Below, one piece after another: positions 29,371 through 38,627 of a stretch of 55,667 nucleotides of DNA; the first letter of the stretch is position 1, and every line of letters begins with the position of its first letter. This stretch comes from Acidobacteriota bacterium (GTDB lineage: Bacteria > Acidobacteriota > Terriglobia > Terriglobales > Acidobacteriaceae), in the NCBI GenBank assembly GCA_021792795.1, contig JAJYUB010000023.1, forward strand, positions 1-55,667. The letters run 5' to 3'. The position numbers and the translations under genes are program-made. The notes beneath the pieces are model-generated. The model did not search any database. It had not been told where the DNA came from and saw only the letters and a list, made by a program, of their open reading frames with translations.

Positions 29371-30456
29371 TTAAAGCAGGCCGTCGGCCCCAGCACTGGC
29401 CCGCAAGCAATCGCGGTCGTCTTTTCTCTGTGCGGTATCGTCCTGGACAGGCTTCGGTGGCAGGATGACCTGCAGAACTCCCAGCATAACGGCAGTGATG
29501 GGCGCGGCCAGGGCCACTCCGAGAGCGCCAGCCAGCATGGCGAGAAGGAGTTGGACCGCCAAGGTGAGTGCCGGTGGAAGCCTGACGATGTGCCGTTCGA
29601 TCAAGGGAGTGAGGAGGTTTCCTTCAAGGAAATGCGCCACGCAAAACAACAGGATTGTTAGCATGCCTTTTGTTGGACTGATGGCGAAGGCGAGCAGCGC
29701 CGCTGGCAGGAACGAAAGCACTGGGCCAAGATTCGGAATAAAGGTCAACAACCCGGCGATGATGCCCAGAGTGCCCGCCAGAGGAATCCCAAGTGCCCAC
29801 AGTCCCGCGGAGACGAAGAGCCCGATGCCGACCATGGAGATCGCTTTGGCGACAAGCCAGGAGCGCAGCATTTGTGTCGCACTGCCCAGGCATGCATCCA
29901 CTTTCATACGATGGGCCTGGGGCGTCAGTCGATGCAGTCCTCGCGAATAAAGCGCCGGCTCTGCAGCTACATACAGGCTGACCGATGCAACAACAAACAG
30001 GCCCACAAGCACCGACGCGGTCGTGACGACTGCGCCGCCGATCCGCGTGAGCGCATACGAAAGCCCGCCAGACAACGGCCCCAGACCCGTATAACGGGAA
30101 AGCAGCCAGCGACCCCAGCTTTGTCCTTGAAGCTGCGCGAGGATCCGGTGGACCGCGGCAGGAAGATCGATTTGGAGATCGCTGAATTGCTGCACCAGCG
30201 CGGGACCGCGGATCCAAATTCCCAGACCCATGCAAATGCCAAACGCAACCAGGACAGTCGCAAAGGCAACGTTTCGGTGAAGCTTGAACTTGACTTGAAA
30301 ATATTCTGTCAGGATCGAAAGAAACAGAGCGCCAATCAGCCCGGCAAAGAGTACCAACAAAATCACGCGGGTCATCCAGACAAGCGCCACAGCTAGGGCC
30401 ACGGATGTACAAACCGCGATGACGAAGCTGGCGCGCTTGTTGAAGTCGTTGCTCAC
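29371..30456 (-). CDS. AI-2E/PerM family membrane transporter
   Basis: This 361-residue membrane protein starts at GTG. It has two hydrophobic helices at the start (FVIAVCTSVALAVALVWM, ILLVLFAGLIGALFLSI), a soluble-like middle segment, and four to five helices at the end with GIIAGLLTFIPNLGPVLSFLPA, the conserved PerM/AI-2E signature. Family members are proposed exporters of small molecules or ion/H+ antiporters, and autoinducer export is known only for a few. The substrate here is unknown. The small Cys-rich gene is upstream on the same strand, 164 bases away. Confidence 0.87.
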   Translation of the reverse strand: MSNDFNKRASFVIAVCTSVALAVALVWMTRVILLVLFAGLIGALFLSILTEYFQVKFKLHRNVAFATVLVAFGICMGLGIWIRGPALVQQFSDLQIDLPAAVHRILAQLQGQSWGRWLLSRYTGLGPLSGGLSYALTRIGGAVVTTASVLVGLFVVASVSLYVAAEPALYSRGLHRLTPQAHRMKVDACLGSATQMLRSWLVAKAISMVGIGLFVSAGLWALGIPLAGTLGIIAGLLTFIPNLGPVLSFLPAALLAFAISPTKGMLTILLFCVAHFLEGNLLTPLIERHIVRLPPALTLAVQLLLAMLAGALGVALAAPITAVMLGVLQVILPPKPVQDDTAQRKDDRDCLRASAGADGLL

Positions 30457-30620
30457 CGATCTTTCTCTCGCCGTTCAATCGCTTGCTTTTTGACGCGCTC
30501 CGAATGAGCCTGAAAACGAAGGGCCATGGTCTGCGCAGCGGCCAGTATCGACGCCTGTCCACAGAGCCAGCGCGCAAGGAACGGTAGTGCCTGCATTGAC
30601 GACCACCATTTTTCTTCCGG

Positions 30621-30956
30621 CTATGCCGATTTTTGGAGCGCGGCATGAAAAGTTGCTGGAACCGATGCGCTTCCGGCTGGCATCGGATCCGGAATTTGCG
30701 CGTGAACGCCGCTTTGCGTCGCTCCCTTGTCGCGCACAACGAGAATAACGCCCGATGACGTCCACCGTCTAGGCGTGAATAGCTTCGTGCAGTCGGCGCA
30801 CAGCCAGAAGAACCTCTGTGGCGACGAGCGCATGGGGAATCCTCCGTCGGCTCTTTCAAGCAGTGGATCGGCGGACACTTCCAGTTCGAGAAGATGGAGC
30901 GAACCATCCCGCAGATAGGGTGAGTCGCAGCAACATAGCGGATTGGCGCAGAGCAT
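30621..30956 (-). CDS. Small Cys-rich, putative metal-binding protein
   Basis: The product has 111 residues and a good ribosome site (AGGAAA, seven bases before ATG). The N-terminal segment LCANPLCCC and a later LCADCTKLF give a CxxxxCCC...CxxC arrangement that could bind zinc or an iron-sulfur cluster. A basic patch (FTPRRWTSSGVILVVRDKG) follows, then a low-complexity tail. I do not recognise a named family; similar short proteins seem to occur in Acidobacteria. Other frames in this stretch look like shadows. Confidence 0.55.
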   Translation of the reverse strand: MLCANPLCCCDSPYLRDGSLHLLELEVSADPLLERADGGFPMRSSPQRFFWLCADCTKLFTPRRWTSSGVILVVRDKGATQSGVHAQIPDPMPAGSASVPATFHAALQKSA

Positions 30957-31379
30957 ATGAATTTCCTATCGCGGAATCGCCCAGAGAAACATCCGTGAGG
31001 TGTTGTCAACGTGAATGGGCCGGAGGTCGAAAGGGCTGCTCCAACGCTTCACGGAGCTTTGCGCCACGACATCCCCCTGTGGGCTCTCTTCAGTTCCTTG
31101 TGGACATTCACAGGAATCCTTACGCACGCACTCTCTTGCAAGCCAGTCGCCAAAGTCGGCATCAATATCATCTGAGGTTTGCGTTCAACAGCGGCTTGCG
31201 CCTCGATCAACTTGTCCAAGGATTGGTACAGCAACGTCCAAACTCTTTGACAATGCTTCGAACTGTTTGCGTTGACTCTGTCAGTATTCCAATGATTTGC
31301 AGGACATTCCAGAATGGCGCTCGGCTTGCTTTTCAGAAACGTGTGTGTTGCCCGATAAAGCCCACAAAAGGAGAAATCT
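30957..31379. other. Gap upstream of the exported helical protein
   Basis: Open frames exist on both strands here, but they have no ribosome sites and no recognisable content. The stretch presumably carries the promoter of the gene at 31380, and a TTGACA-like box occurs at 31237-31242 (TTTGACAA). I see no repeat or structured RNA that I can support. Confidence 0.4.
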
Positions 31380-31943
31380 ATGAAACTTCGATCGATATTT
31401 CGAATTTCCGGCGGTCTCGCCGTTTTCGCGTTGCTGCTGGCGATGAATGCCCCGTTCGCGACAGCGCAGGCGTCGGACTCAGAACAAATTTCGGGCCTCT
31501 TGTCGGAGGCCCAGCACCACGCCATGCTCGTAGACGATGACGCCTCTGCCCTTCAGAGCTTTACTCGTTCCAAACTCTCCTGGCAAACGCACGGTAAGCA
31601 ACTCGAATCGATGAAAGCGCATGTCAACGACTTGGGTAAAGTGATCAAGCAGCTAAACGATCTGCGTTCGGAAGGTTCTCCATGGCAGCAGCAGGCGATC
31701 GACCAGATCAATCCCTTGTTGCAGGACATGGCAGACCAGCTTACCGCGACCATCAATCATTTGAACGAAAATCAAAATCGAGTGAACATGCCCGCCTATC
31801 AAGACTATGCGCGTGGCAACTACGAGCTTGCGAACAAGACCGTCCAAGCCATCAATGACTTTGTCGATTACGACAAGGCGAAGTCGCAGTCTCAAGCTCT
31901 TGAGCAAAAGTTAGAGCTGCCAACAGCAAATGAGGGCGAATAA
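31380..31943 (+). CDS. Exported helical protein of unknown function
   Basis: The 187-residue product starts behind AAGGAG and has a signal peptide ending APFATAQA. The mature part is almost entirely helical and Gln/Asn-rich, with FTRSKLSWQTH, HVNDLGKVIKQL and LTATINHLNENQNRV. It has no cysteines and no visible catalytic motif. Comparable exported proteins appear to be common in Acidobacteria, but I know of no assigned function. It stands alone before the universal-stress gene. Confidence 0.7.
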   Translation: MKLRSIFRISGGLAVFALLLAMNAPFATAQASDSEQISGLLSEAQHHAMLVDDDASALQSFTRSKLSWQTHGKQLESMKAHVNDLGKVIKQLNDLRSEGSPWQQQAIDQINPLLQDMADQLTATINHLNENQNRVNMPAYQDYARGNYELANKTVQAINDFVDYDKAKSQSQALEQKLELPTANEGE

Positions 31944-32193
31944 GACACATGCTGGCTGGCAGCCATCCTCGGCCATCCGGCCCGGAGGGGTGCGCCCTTG
32001 AATCCTGGCAGTACGGTCCGGCATTCATAGGCAAGGGGCCAGGATTTGCTTCTGCCGCGCCGCCGGCAAGGTGGCGCGGCAGATACTTGCAGCCGACTAC
32101 CCAGAGTGGCTTCCGCGCTTGTGCGAAGGATCATTGCGTGGGAGGTCGCAACAAAGTTCCGCACTCGACTCTTACCTAAACAGGAGGATCGCC

Positions 32194-33309
32194 ATGGCAC
32201 GCCACGCCCTCAGCATCAGAACCATCGTTGTGTGCATGGATTTCACGCCGGCGTCTGACCGGGCGCTGCTTTATGCCCGGCGCTTTGCCGTTCACTACGG
32301 TGCCAGGCTTCTGCTGGTGCATATTGTCGATCCGGCGGCTGTCTCTCCCGACGAGATGGATGCTCACCTGGCGCTGCGCGACATGATCGACTCAGCGAAG
32401 ACGGACATCCAGAACATCTGCGCGGAGTTGGCCGGCAACGCACTGGAATGTAACTGGATCGTGCGGCATGGCAACGTCAGAGACATGATCCTGGATGCGG
32501 CGCGCGAAAACCAAGCCGATCTAATAGTGCTGGGAAGCAAAGGCATGGCCCTCACAGGGCGGTCGAGTTTCGGCACTGTGGCCGAACAACTGGTGCGCGC
32601 GGCCCCTTGTCCAGTGTTGACGGTAGTGCCGGAAGCGCGCTGGCAGGAACTGGAGGATGGGCATCGCAGACTGCTGCTGGTCCCAACCGATTTCTCCGAG
32701 GCTTCGCACGCGGGGTTGGTGTATGCCTTGGCATTTGCGCAGTCCGTTGGCGGCTCCCTGCTTCTGGTGCATGCCGTTGCGTATCATCCCGTGGTGGGGC
32801 CAATCGCGGGGCAGTTGGCGGAGCTGCGCGCAAAGGGAATGCAGATGCTGCTCGCCCACGCTCAGGCGGCCCATGTGGAAGCTGAATCCATTGTGCGGGC
32901 AGGCGATCCGGGTGAGATCATTCTCGAACTGGCCAGGGAACGGAAGCCGGATTACATCGTGATGGGTGTCCGTGGAGGAGATCTGGCGGACGGCACGCGC
33001 CTTCATGGACGAGTGAAGGAGTTGATGCATCGATCGCCCTGCCCAGTGCTTTCGATCTATTCGGGAAAATCGTGGGGAACAACTTCGTCCAAGGCCCCCG
33101 AAAAGGTTTCGGAGACCATGTCCGTGCCCCGTCAGTCCGCTGCGACACACCCTGTAGTTGGCAATCCCCCCAGGATGTACGGTCTCAACGCTGGATTGCC
33201 TGAGTGCTGCCGGACAACATTGGCCTGGCTTTGGAAACTCCGAGGGCGATGGTCAACAATGGGCGCTTGGCGCTGCCATGGCATCCAGGATCTGAATCAA
33301 AGCTTTTAG
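32194..33309 (+). CDS. Tandem universal stress protein (two UspA domains) with odd tail
   Basis: From the ATG behind CAGGAGG the product has 371 residues. Domain 1 spans about residues 8-145 (IVVCMDFTPASDRAL ... VLGSKGMALTGRSSFGTVAEQLV). Domain 2 spans about 152-290 (LLVPTDFSEASHAGLV ... VMGVRGGD). Each keeps the nucleotide-binding G-x2-G-x9-G(S/T)-like pattern more or less well, better in domain 1. A tail of about 80 residues with no Usp homology follows and its last 19 codons overlap the opposite-strand receiver gene. The tail may come from loss of an original stop. The protein probably supports survival under stress or low oxygen. Confidence 0.85.
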   Translation: MARHALSIRTIVVCMDFTPASDRALLYARRFAVHYGARLLLVHIVDPAAVSPDEMDAHLALRDMIDSAKTDIQNICAELAGNALECNWIVRHGNVRDMILDAARENQADLIVLGSKGMALTGRSSFGTVAEQLVRAAPCPVLTVVPEARWQELEDGHRRLLLVPTDFSEASHAGLVYALAFAQSVGGSLLLVHAVAYHPVVGPIAGQLAELRAKGMQMLLAHAQAAHVEAESIVRAGDPGEIILELARERKPDYIVMGVRGGDLADGTRLHGRVKELMHRSPCPVLSIYSGKSWGTTSSKAPEKVSETMSVPRQSAATHPVVGNPPRMYGLNAGLPECCRTTLAWLWKLRGRWSTMGAWRCHGIQDLNQSF

Positions 33310-33651
33310 ATTGGCCCCCTTGCCATAGAACGCGTCGGCCGCAACCCCCGGTGGCATATCGTCGCCTGAATATGCGCCACTCATGGCGATTGTCTTGATC
33401 GCCGGGAACCGGCGGCGGACCACCGAGAGCAATTCAAAACCGGACATACCCGGCATGTTGAGATCGGAGAGCAGAATGTCCGGAACCTCGTGCTGGAGAT
33501 TGGAGAGCGCGGAAAAACCGCCCGCACAACATCGCACGCAATATCCACTGCGCGTCAGTATTTGCGACAGTAATTTCCGGACGGACAACTCGTCGTCCAC
33601 GAGTAGAAGTTTCCCTTTCGCATTGGGCTGCGGCGTGCTCTCGCCATACAT
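33253..33651 (-). CDS. Single-domain response regulator (CheY-like receiver)
   Basis: The 132-residue product is a lone receiver domain: acidic pocket D19/D20 in LLVDDE, phospho-acceptor D63 in LLSDLNMPGMSG, and a switch residue in TIAMSGAYSG. The conserved Lys is in FYGKGAN. It has no output domain and so acts by protein contact. The 3' end overlaps the 3' end of the universal-stress gene by 57 bases in tail-to-tail orientation. No cognate kinase lies directly beside it; the kinase at 35916 is a candidate. Confidence 0.85.
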   Translation of the reverse strand: MYGESTPQPNAKGKLLLVDDELSVRKLLSQILTRSGYCVRCCAGGFSALSNLQHEVPDILLSDLNMPGMSGFELLSVVRRRFPAIKTIAMSGAYSGDDMPPGVAADAFYGKGANLKALIQILDAMAAPSAHC

Positions 33652-33760
33652 CGGAAGTCTCCTCTTGGCGCATGGTTTCCACTGTTTAGATTTCGATATT
33701 GTTCACTCTCTCCGCGGACCACGCAGGCCCCGATACCTCAGCCTCTTTGCAGCCCTGCCT

Positions 33761-34204
33761 CTACGCAGCACGCGCCGCAATAATCACGACAGGACAAGAA
33801 ACTCTCCGTCTGACGCGGCGGACGAGTTTTCGCTGAATATCTCTGGAGGAAGCGCCATTTATCCCGAATGCGACCAGCTTCGCTTTGATGTCCCACGCTC
33901 TCTTTGAAATGACATCTTCAGGTGTCCCAAACAACAGAAGCGATGCAACATTCCTGCGAATATTTCTCAACCTGCGGGCAAGTGTCTCCAGGCGGTACAG
34001 AATACCCATCTGTGCATCTGGACTTGATGGCGCCCGCTGCACATCGACCACATGTACCAGCTCAAGATCGACGCAATTCCTATCTGCCATTTCACAGACG
34101 GATGCCAGGGCCTCGTCAGAATCGCCCTCCAGATCGGTGACATAAAGAAGGGTCCCAGAGGTCGATTGGTTCGTTGCGGGCGTTCTGCCGAAGCAGCTTC
34201 GCAT
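33761..34204 (-). CDS. Universal stress protein-like protein
   Basis: I choose the ATG at 34204, preceded by GGAG at seven bases, giving 147 residues; an upstream start at 34270 is possible. The fold resembles UspA: TLLYVTDLEGDSDEALASV at the start, a central helix, and KLVAFGINGASSRDIQRKLVRRVRRRVSCPVVII at the end. The nucleotide-binding glycines are poorly kept, so it may not bind ATP. It probably belongs to the same stress group as the tandem Usp protein. Confidence 0.65.
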   Translation of the reverse strand: MRSCFGRTPATNQSTSGTLLYVTDLEGDSDEALASVCEMADRNCVDLELVHVVDVQRAPSSPDAQMGILYRLETLARRLRNIRRNVASLLLFGTPEDVISKRAWDIKAKLVAFGINGASSRDIQRKLVRRVRRRVSCPVVIIAARAA

Positions 34205-34580
34205 GAATGACTCCAAAGTGGTGGAGGACGGCTTCAAGGGTCCGCCCTCCACCCCGCGCCGATGGAACACTGGTTCGGTTGTCCCTCGGCGGACATATCT
34301 TTCGCGAATGCAATTGAGCTACCAGACTCGTTGGCTTTTGCGATGCCCTGTTTTCTAGCAGATGCTGCGCAACAGTTCTAACCATCAATGCATCTGTCCT
34401 AATTCTTTGACGGTCCTGTCAGACAATTCGGACAAATCGTCCTGTCCCGATATTCGCTGGCGGCACAGTGCGTGTATTTCCAATATCTTCAGCGTCTGGC
34501 GAGCATTTGGTCTGCGAGTTGCATCGATCCGTAGTGTGCGTGCAACTCGCAGAGAGGGGAAGCACGAACCAGGAGATACC
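34205..34580. other. Divergent intergenic region before rubrerythrin
   Basis: This region lies between the Usp-like gene and the rubrerythrin gene. A short near-direct repeat, CGTCCTGTC / GGTCCTGTC, occurs twice around 34412-34446. It could be a regulator site, but no protein can be named. No gene is supported here. Confidence 0.35.
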
Positions 34581-35219
34581 ATGAGCCGAATTCAAGGGAT
34601 GTTTGCTGGTGTGGCCAAGGCCTCACTTGCTCTAATAATGATGATGTTGCTGGCCGGGACCGCAGGTGCTGGGGCCGCCAACACAACCCTGCGGAACATG
34701 CAAACAGCTTTCAACGGCGAAAGCAATGCGCATGTGCGCTATCTTGCCTTTGCCAAGCAAGCCGATCGCGAGGGCTACGGAGAGGTTGCCAGTTTGTTCC
34801 GCGCGGCGGCACGGGCCGAACAAGTCCACGCCGCGAACCATGCCGCGGTCATAAAAAAGATGGGTGCCGCTCCCCAGGCCAACATCGAATCGCCTGAAGT
34901 GAAGTCTACACGCGAGAACTTGGAGACCGCGATCAAGGGTGAGACCTATGAGCGCGACACCATGTATCCCGATTTCCTCAAACAGGCGAGACTCGACGGC
35001 AACAGCGCCGCGGTGCGAAGCCTCAACTTTGCGAAAACTGCCGAAGCGGAGCACGCCAAACTCTATGCGCGGTCGTTGCAGAATCTGGACAAGCTGAAAG
35101 GTTCGAAGAGCGCGATCTTCTTTGTATGTCCGACTTGCGGCTACACAACAAGCGAGATGAATTTCACGAATTGTCCATCGTGCTTCACCCCAGGGGAAAA
35201 GTTCGAAAAAGTAGCTTGA
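34581..35219 (+). CDS. Rubrerythrin with an export signal
   Basis: The start ATG follows AGGAGATACC. The 212-residue protein begins with a hydrophobic signal-like segment (ASLALIMMMLLAGTAGAGA) and then a ferritin-like diiron four-helix bundle with NGESNAHVRY, AEQVHAANH, KGETYERDTMYP and AEAEHAKLY. A rubredoxin-like iron site closes it (CPTCGY and CPSC). Rubrerythrins reduce hydrogen peroxide. They are normally cytoplasmic, so an exported form is noteworthy. The next gene, a membrane DUF2231 protein, may supply electrons, which is an inference from adjacency. Confidence 0.85.
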   Translation: MSRIQGMFAGVAKASLALIMMMLLAGTAGAGAANTTLRNMQTAFNGESNAHVRYLAFAKQADREGYGEVASLFRAAARAEQVHAANHAAVIKKMGAAPQANIESPEVKSTRENLETAIKGETYERDTMYPDFLKQARLDGNSAAVRSLNFAKTAEAEHAKLYARSLQNLDKLKGSKSAIFFVCPTCGYTTSEMNFTNCPSCFTPGEKFEKVA

Positions 35220-35286
35220 GCGGCAATTCCGGTCTGCTGGCCGGCATTGGCGGCGGACCGGCGCTATACCAGTTTGGAGGTTCATC

Positions 35287-35847
35287 ATGCCGCAATTCCC
35301 GCCCCTGCCGAGCTGGGACTCGTTGCATCCGCTCATCATTCACTTTCCCATCGTGCTTCTGCTCCTGTGCCCATTGTTCATCTTGATCAGCGCGGTGTTG
35401 CCTCCGCCGAAGGGCGCGCCCTATATGATCGCCGCGCTTCTTGTCCTTCTCCTGGGCACTGCCAGTCTGTTCGTAGCCGCCTCCACGGGAAAGGCCGCGG
35501 CGAAACTCGCGGAACGCGGAGGCGCAATGAATGCAGTCCTTGAAACTCACGAAGACCTCGCGGCGGAAACCAAGATAGTGTTCTCGGAGTTGTCTGTTAT
35601 TTTGCTGGGAATGTTTCTGCTGCCCCGCGTTCTGCGGCGCCGGGAAACCAGGGTGTTCTCGACAGCCCTGCCCCTTACGTTCCTGGCCCTGTATACCGTC
35701 GGCATCGTGTTCCTCGTCAATACAGCGCATTCCGGTGGCCGGCTGGTGCATGAGTTTGGCGTGCATGCCATGGTCCCGGCAACGGCCGGCCATGCGGCTG
35801 CTCCTCCTGTGGCAGAGATCGACGTGGCAAGCGGGGACAAACCATAG
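35287..35847 (+). CDS. DUF2231-type membrane protein
   Basis: The start follows GGAGG. The 186-residue protein has four predicted membrane helices. The first contains LHPLIIHFPIVLLLLCPL, the DUF2231 hallmark, and later conserved histidines occur in THEDLA and NTAHSGGRLVHEFG. These histidines could ligate heme, as in b561-like proteins, but this is not proven for the family. It is 67 bases downstream of rubrerythrin and likely in its operon. Confidence 0.75.
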   Translation: MPQFPPLPSWDSLHPLIIHFPIVLLLLCPLFILISAVLPPPKGAPYMIAALLVLLLGTASLFVAASTGKAAAKLAERGGAMNAVLETHEDLAAETKIVFSELSVILLGMFLLPRVLRRRETRVFSTALPLTFLALYTVGIVFLVNTAHSGGRLVHEFGVHAMVPATAGHAAAPPVAEIDVASGDKP

Positions 35848-35915
35848 CCACCGAAGACTCGCAAAGCCGGGAAGCTGAAGCGTACCCTTAAGGAGATGTC
35901 CTTTTCACGACAGCA

Positions 35916-37235
35916 ATGATGCACAAGGCCCCGTCGCTGGAAGCATTCGAAACCGGTGCGTTCAGAAGGCAACAGACTGCTTTCTGTGTGCTCACGCTTT
36001 TTGTCCTCGGGGTGCTGCTTCTTCTGCACACGGTCTTCGCTTCTCTGCTGGGCGAGCCTTCCCACTCGGTCATCCTGGTCCTCGGCATCGGCTTCTCGCT
36101 GAAAGTTTTCGAGATCGCCTGGCTGCAAGGACGGTCGAACGAAATTACTGAAAAGACCGCCAGACGGGAGACCGTTCTTTCCATTGCGGGAATCTTCATC
36201 CTTGCCGGGCTACTCGCGATTTTGACTGACCGCGATGATAGTCCCTACTTTGTTCTGCTTGCGATTCCCATTCTGCAGTGCGCTTACTATTTCGGATTGA
36301 TGCCCACGGTCCTTACAATTTGTTCGGCAATCGGAATGGTCTTTTTCTGGACCCAGCATTTCTTTACAATGCATCCTCCCCCGCGACCTACCGAATTTCT
36401 GGAGATCGGCATGATCTCCATCCTCTATGGCCTGATGGGAATCCTGGTATGGCTCCTCGTCCATCAACTCAAACAGCAACAGACCCGACTGTACGAGAAC
36501 ATGTCCGAGTTGGAATCCACGCGGGAGAAACTGGCCGTTGAGGAGAAGCTGGCAGCGGTCGGCAGGCTTGCCGGCGGCATCGCGCACGAGATTCGCAATC
36601 CCGTCGCCATGATTTCCAGTTCGCTCGCGACCGCAGCCAACTCCCACGTTGGCAGCGCGGACCGCGAAGAGATGGTCCAGATCGCGGCACGGGAAGCGGA
36701 CCGGCTGGAGCGTTTGACCACGGAGTTTTTGAGCTATGCCCGGCCCAGCGCCCCTCAGCGCTCCCCCGTTTTCGTCCACGATCTGCTTTCCTATACCGCG
36801 GATGTAGTAAAGGCCCACGCCGCGCGCAGGTCGATCGAGGTAAGTTGCTCTTCCGCAGGAGACCTGGCGATCGATATCGACCTCGCTCAGGTCCAAGGGG
36901 CGCTGTTGAATCTGGCGCTGAATGGAATCGATGCCGCCTACTCACCCGGATCGATTGCGCTGGACGCGGCACGGAACGACACTCTGGTTCAGATCGACGT
37001 CCGGAATACAGGCGACCCCATTTCCGATTTGGACCTTCCGCGGATCTTCGAGCCATTTTACAGCGCCAAACCGGGCGGTACCGGCCTCGGACTTGCGATC
37101 GCCCGCCGTGTCGCCCAGGCCCATGGAGGCGATCTATGGGTGAGCTGCAATCGAAAGGGCTGTGTGATCTTTTCCATGACTCTCGCGGCGGCCCCTGGTG
37201 AAGTTCGGCATAAAGAGTTGCACAAGGAGTTGTAG
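35916..37235 (+). CDS. Membrane sensor histidine kinase
   Basis: The 439-residue kinase has six predicted N-terminal helices (residues about 20-190), then a coiled linker (QQQTRLYENMSELESTREKL). The dimerisation box AGGIAHEIRNPVAMI holds the phospho-accepting His. The ATPase part shows the N box (NLALNGIDAA), a G1-like RNTGDPISD and GGTGLGLAIARR. The order and the NtrB-like core fit a kinase for sigma-54-dependent regulators. The signal is unknown; the sensor is in the membrane without a large periplasmic loop. Its stop directly abuts the regulator's start. Confidence 0.9.
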   Translation: MMHKAPSLEAFETGAFRRQQTAFCVLTLFVLGVLLLLHTVFASLLGEPSHSVILVLGIGFSLKVFEIAWLQGRSNEITEKTARRETVLSIAGIFILAGLLAILTDRDDSPYFVLLAIPILQCAYYFGLMPTVLTICSAIGMVFFWTQHFFTMHPPPRPTEFLEIGMISILYGLMGILVWLLVHQLKQQQTRLYENMSELESTREKLAVEEKLAAVGRLAGGIAHEIRNPVAMISSSLATAANSHVGSADREEMVQIAAREADRLERLTTEFLSYARPSAPQRSPVFVHDLLSYTADVVKAHAARRSIEVSCSSAGDLAIDIDLAQVQGALLNLALNGIDAAYSPGSIALDAARNDTLVQIDVRNTGDPISDLDLPRIFEPFYSAKPGGTGLGLAIARRVAQAHGGDLWVSCNRKGCVIFSMTLAAAPGEVRHKELHKEL

Positions 37236-38627
37236 ATGGGCAAAGTACTGATTGTCGACGATGAGCCGAGTATGCGGCGTATTCTGGCTGCGAATCTCCG
37301 CCTAGACTCTCATGGGGTCGTCGAAGCGGCGGGGGCTCTGGAAGCGAAAACCATTCTGGCTGGGGAAGATTTTGACGTTGTCCTCACCGACCAAAAAATG
37401 CCCGACGGCAATGGACTGGATGTCCTTCTGGCCGCAAAGCAGGGCGATCCGACAACTTCGGTGATTTTTCTGACTGCGGTCGGCACGCTGGAACTGGCGG
37501 TCGAGTGCATGAAGGAAGGCGCCTTCGACTTCCTCACCAAACCGTTTGTCCCGGACGCTGTTCGGGCTGCCGTCAAGCGCGCCTCCGAGCGCACCGCGCT
37601 CTTGCGGGAAAATGCCGTATTGAAGACAGCGGTGCTCAAGCTGGAAGGCCCGGACGAGATCTTTGGAGAGAGTGAAAGCATCCGCGCGGTCCGCGAGATG
37701 ATTGGCCGGGTCGCGCCGAAAGACACGACGGTCCTTATCACCGGGGAAACAGGTACCGGCAAGGAACTGGTCGCGCGCGCAATTCACCGCAACAGTCTCA
37801 GGGCGCGCAGACCCTTTATTGCCATCAATTGCGCTTCCGTATCGGAGACGCTGATCGAGAGCGAGTTGTTCGGCCACGAGCGTGGCGCCTTCACGGGCGC
37901 GGACCAGATGAGGACCGGGCTGTTTGAGGCCGCCCACGAGGGAACGCTCTTTCTGGACGAGGCGGGAGAACTGTCCGCCGCAGCCCAGGCAAAACTGCTC
38001 AGGGTGCTTGCTGATGGCGAGATTCAGCGCGTGGGCTCTACAAAGACCCGCCACGTTGACGTGCGTGTGGTTGCGGCAACGCACCGTAATCTCAGGGACC
38101 GTGTCCAGGAAGGATCGTTCCGCGAAGATTTGTACTATCGCCTGGCGGTGCTACCCATCCATCTTCCACCTTTGCGCGATCGCCGCGAAGACATAGCGGG
38201 CCTCTGCGATGTTCTCTCCACAAGAATTGCAAAAGAGATGAAAGTCCCCCGGCGGCCGCTGAGCCAGGCGGCAATGATCAAGCTGACTCAGTATCGCTTC
38301 CCCGGCAATATTAGGGAACTGCGAAATCTTCTCGAACGCGCTCACATCCTTGGACAACACCCCCAGTTACAGCCCGAAGATTTCCCCCTGAATCCGGCAA
38401 CGACGGCCGAACTTAAACCTGACGCGGAACTCGATGCCGGGCAATTGGCAGCCCTGCTACCAGGCCATCTCGATCTTCGTGAGGTCCTCGGAAAGATTGA
38501 GCTGGCATTGATCGAGCGCGCTCTCAATGCGACAGATGGAGTTCAGGCGGAGGCCGCACGACGGCTCAACCTTTCCCGCAGCGATATGGGCTATAAGACC
38601 GCGAAATACGCCCTCGGCAAAAGATGA
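37236..38627 (+). CDS. NtrC-family sigma-54-dependent response regulator
   Basis: This 463-residue regulator starts one base after the kinase stop, with AGGAG inside the kinase end. The receiver domain has D8/D9 and the phospho-acceptor D52 in LTDQKMPDGNG. The AAA+ domain has GETGTGKE, the sigma-54 contact loop GAFTGA, and FLDEAGELS. The C-terminal Fis-type helix-turn-helix is present (AEAARRLNLSRSDMGYKTAKY), with Met-Gly in place of the more common residues. It activates sigma-54 promoters when phosphorylated; I could not find a convincing -24/-12 site in the window. Confidence 0.92.
   Translation: MGKVLIVDDEPSMRRILAANLRLDSHGVVEAAGALEAKTILAGEDFDVVLTDQKMPDGNGLDVLLAAKQGDPTTSVIFLTAVGTLELAVECMKEGAFDFLTKPFVPDAVRAAVKRASERTALLRENAVLKTAVLKLEGPDEIFGESESIRAVREMIGRVAPKDTTVLITGETGTGKELVARAIHRNSLRARRPFIAINCASVSETLIESELFGHERGAFTGADQMRTGLFEAAHEGTLFLDEAGELSAAAQAKLLRVLADGEIQRVGSTKTRHVDVRVVAATHRNLRDRVQEGSFREDLYYRLAVLPIHLPPLRDRREDIAGLCDVLSTRIAKEMKVPRRPLSQAAMIKLTQYRFPGNIRELRNLLERAHILGQHPQLQPEDFPLNPATTAELKPDAELDAGQLAALLPGHLDLREVLGKIELALIERALNATDGVQAEAARRLNLSRSDMGYKTAKYALGKR

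Noticed and set aside
29624-31009. 461-residue minus-strand frame covering the transporter and the small Cys-rich gene
   Set aside because: It overlaps both better-supported genes in another frame and is extremely Arg/Ser-rich.
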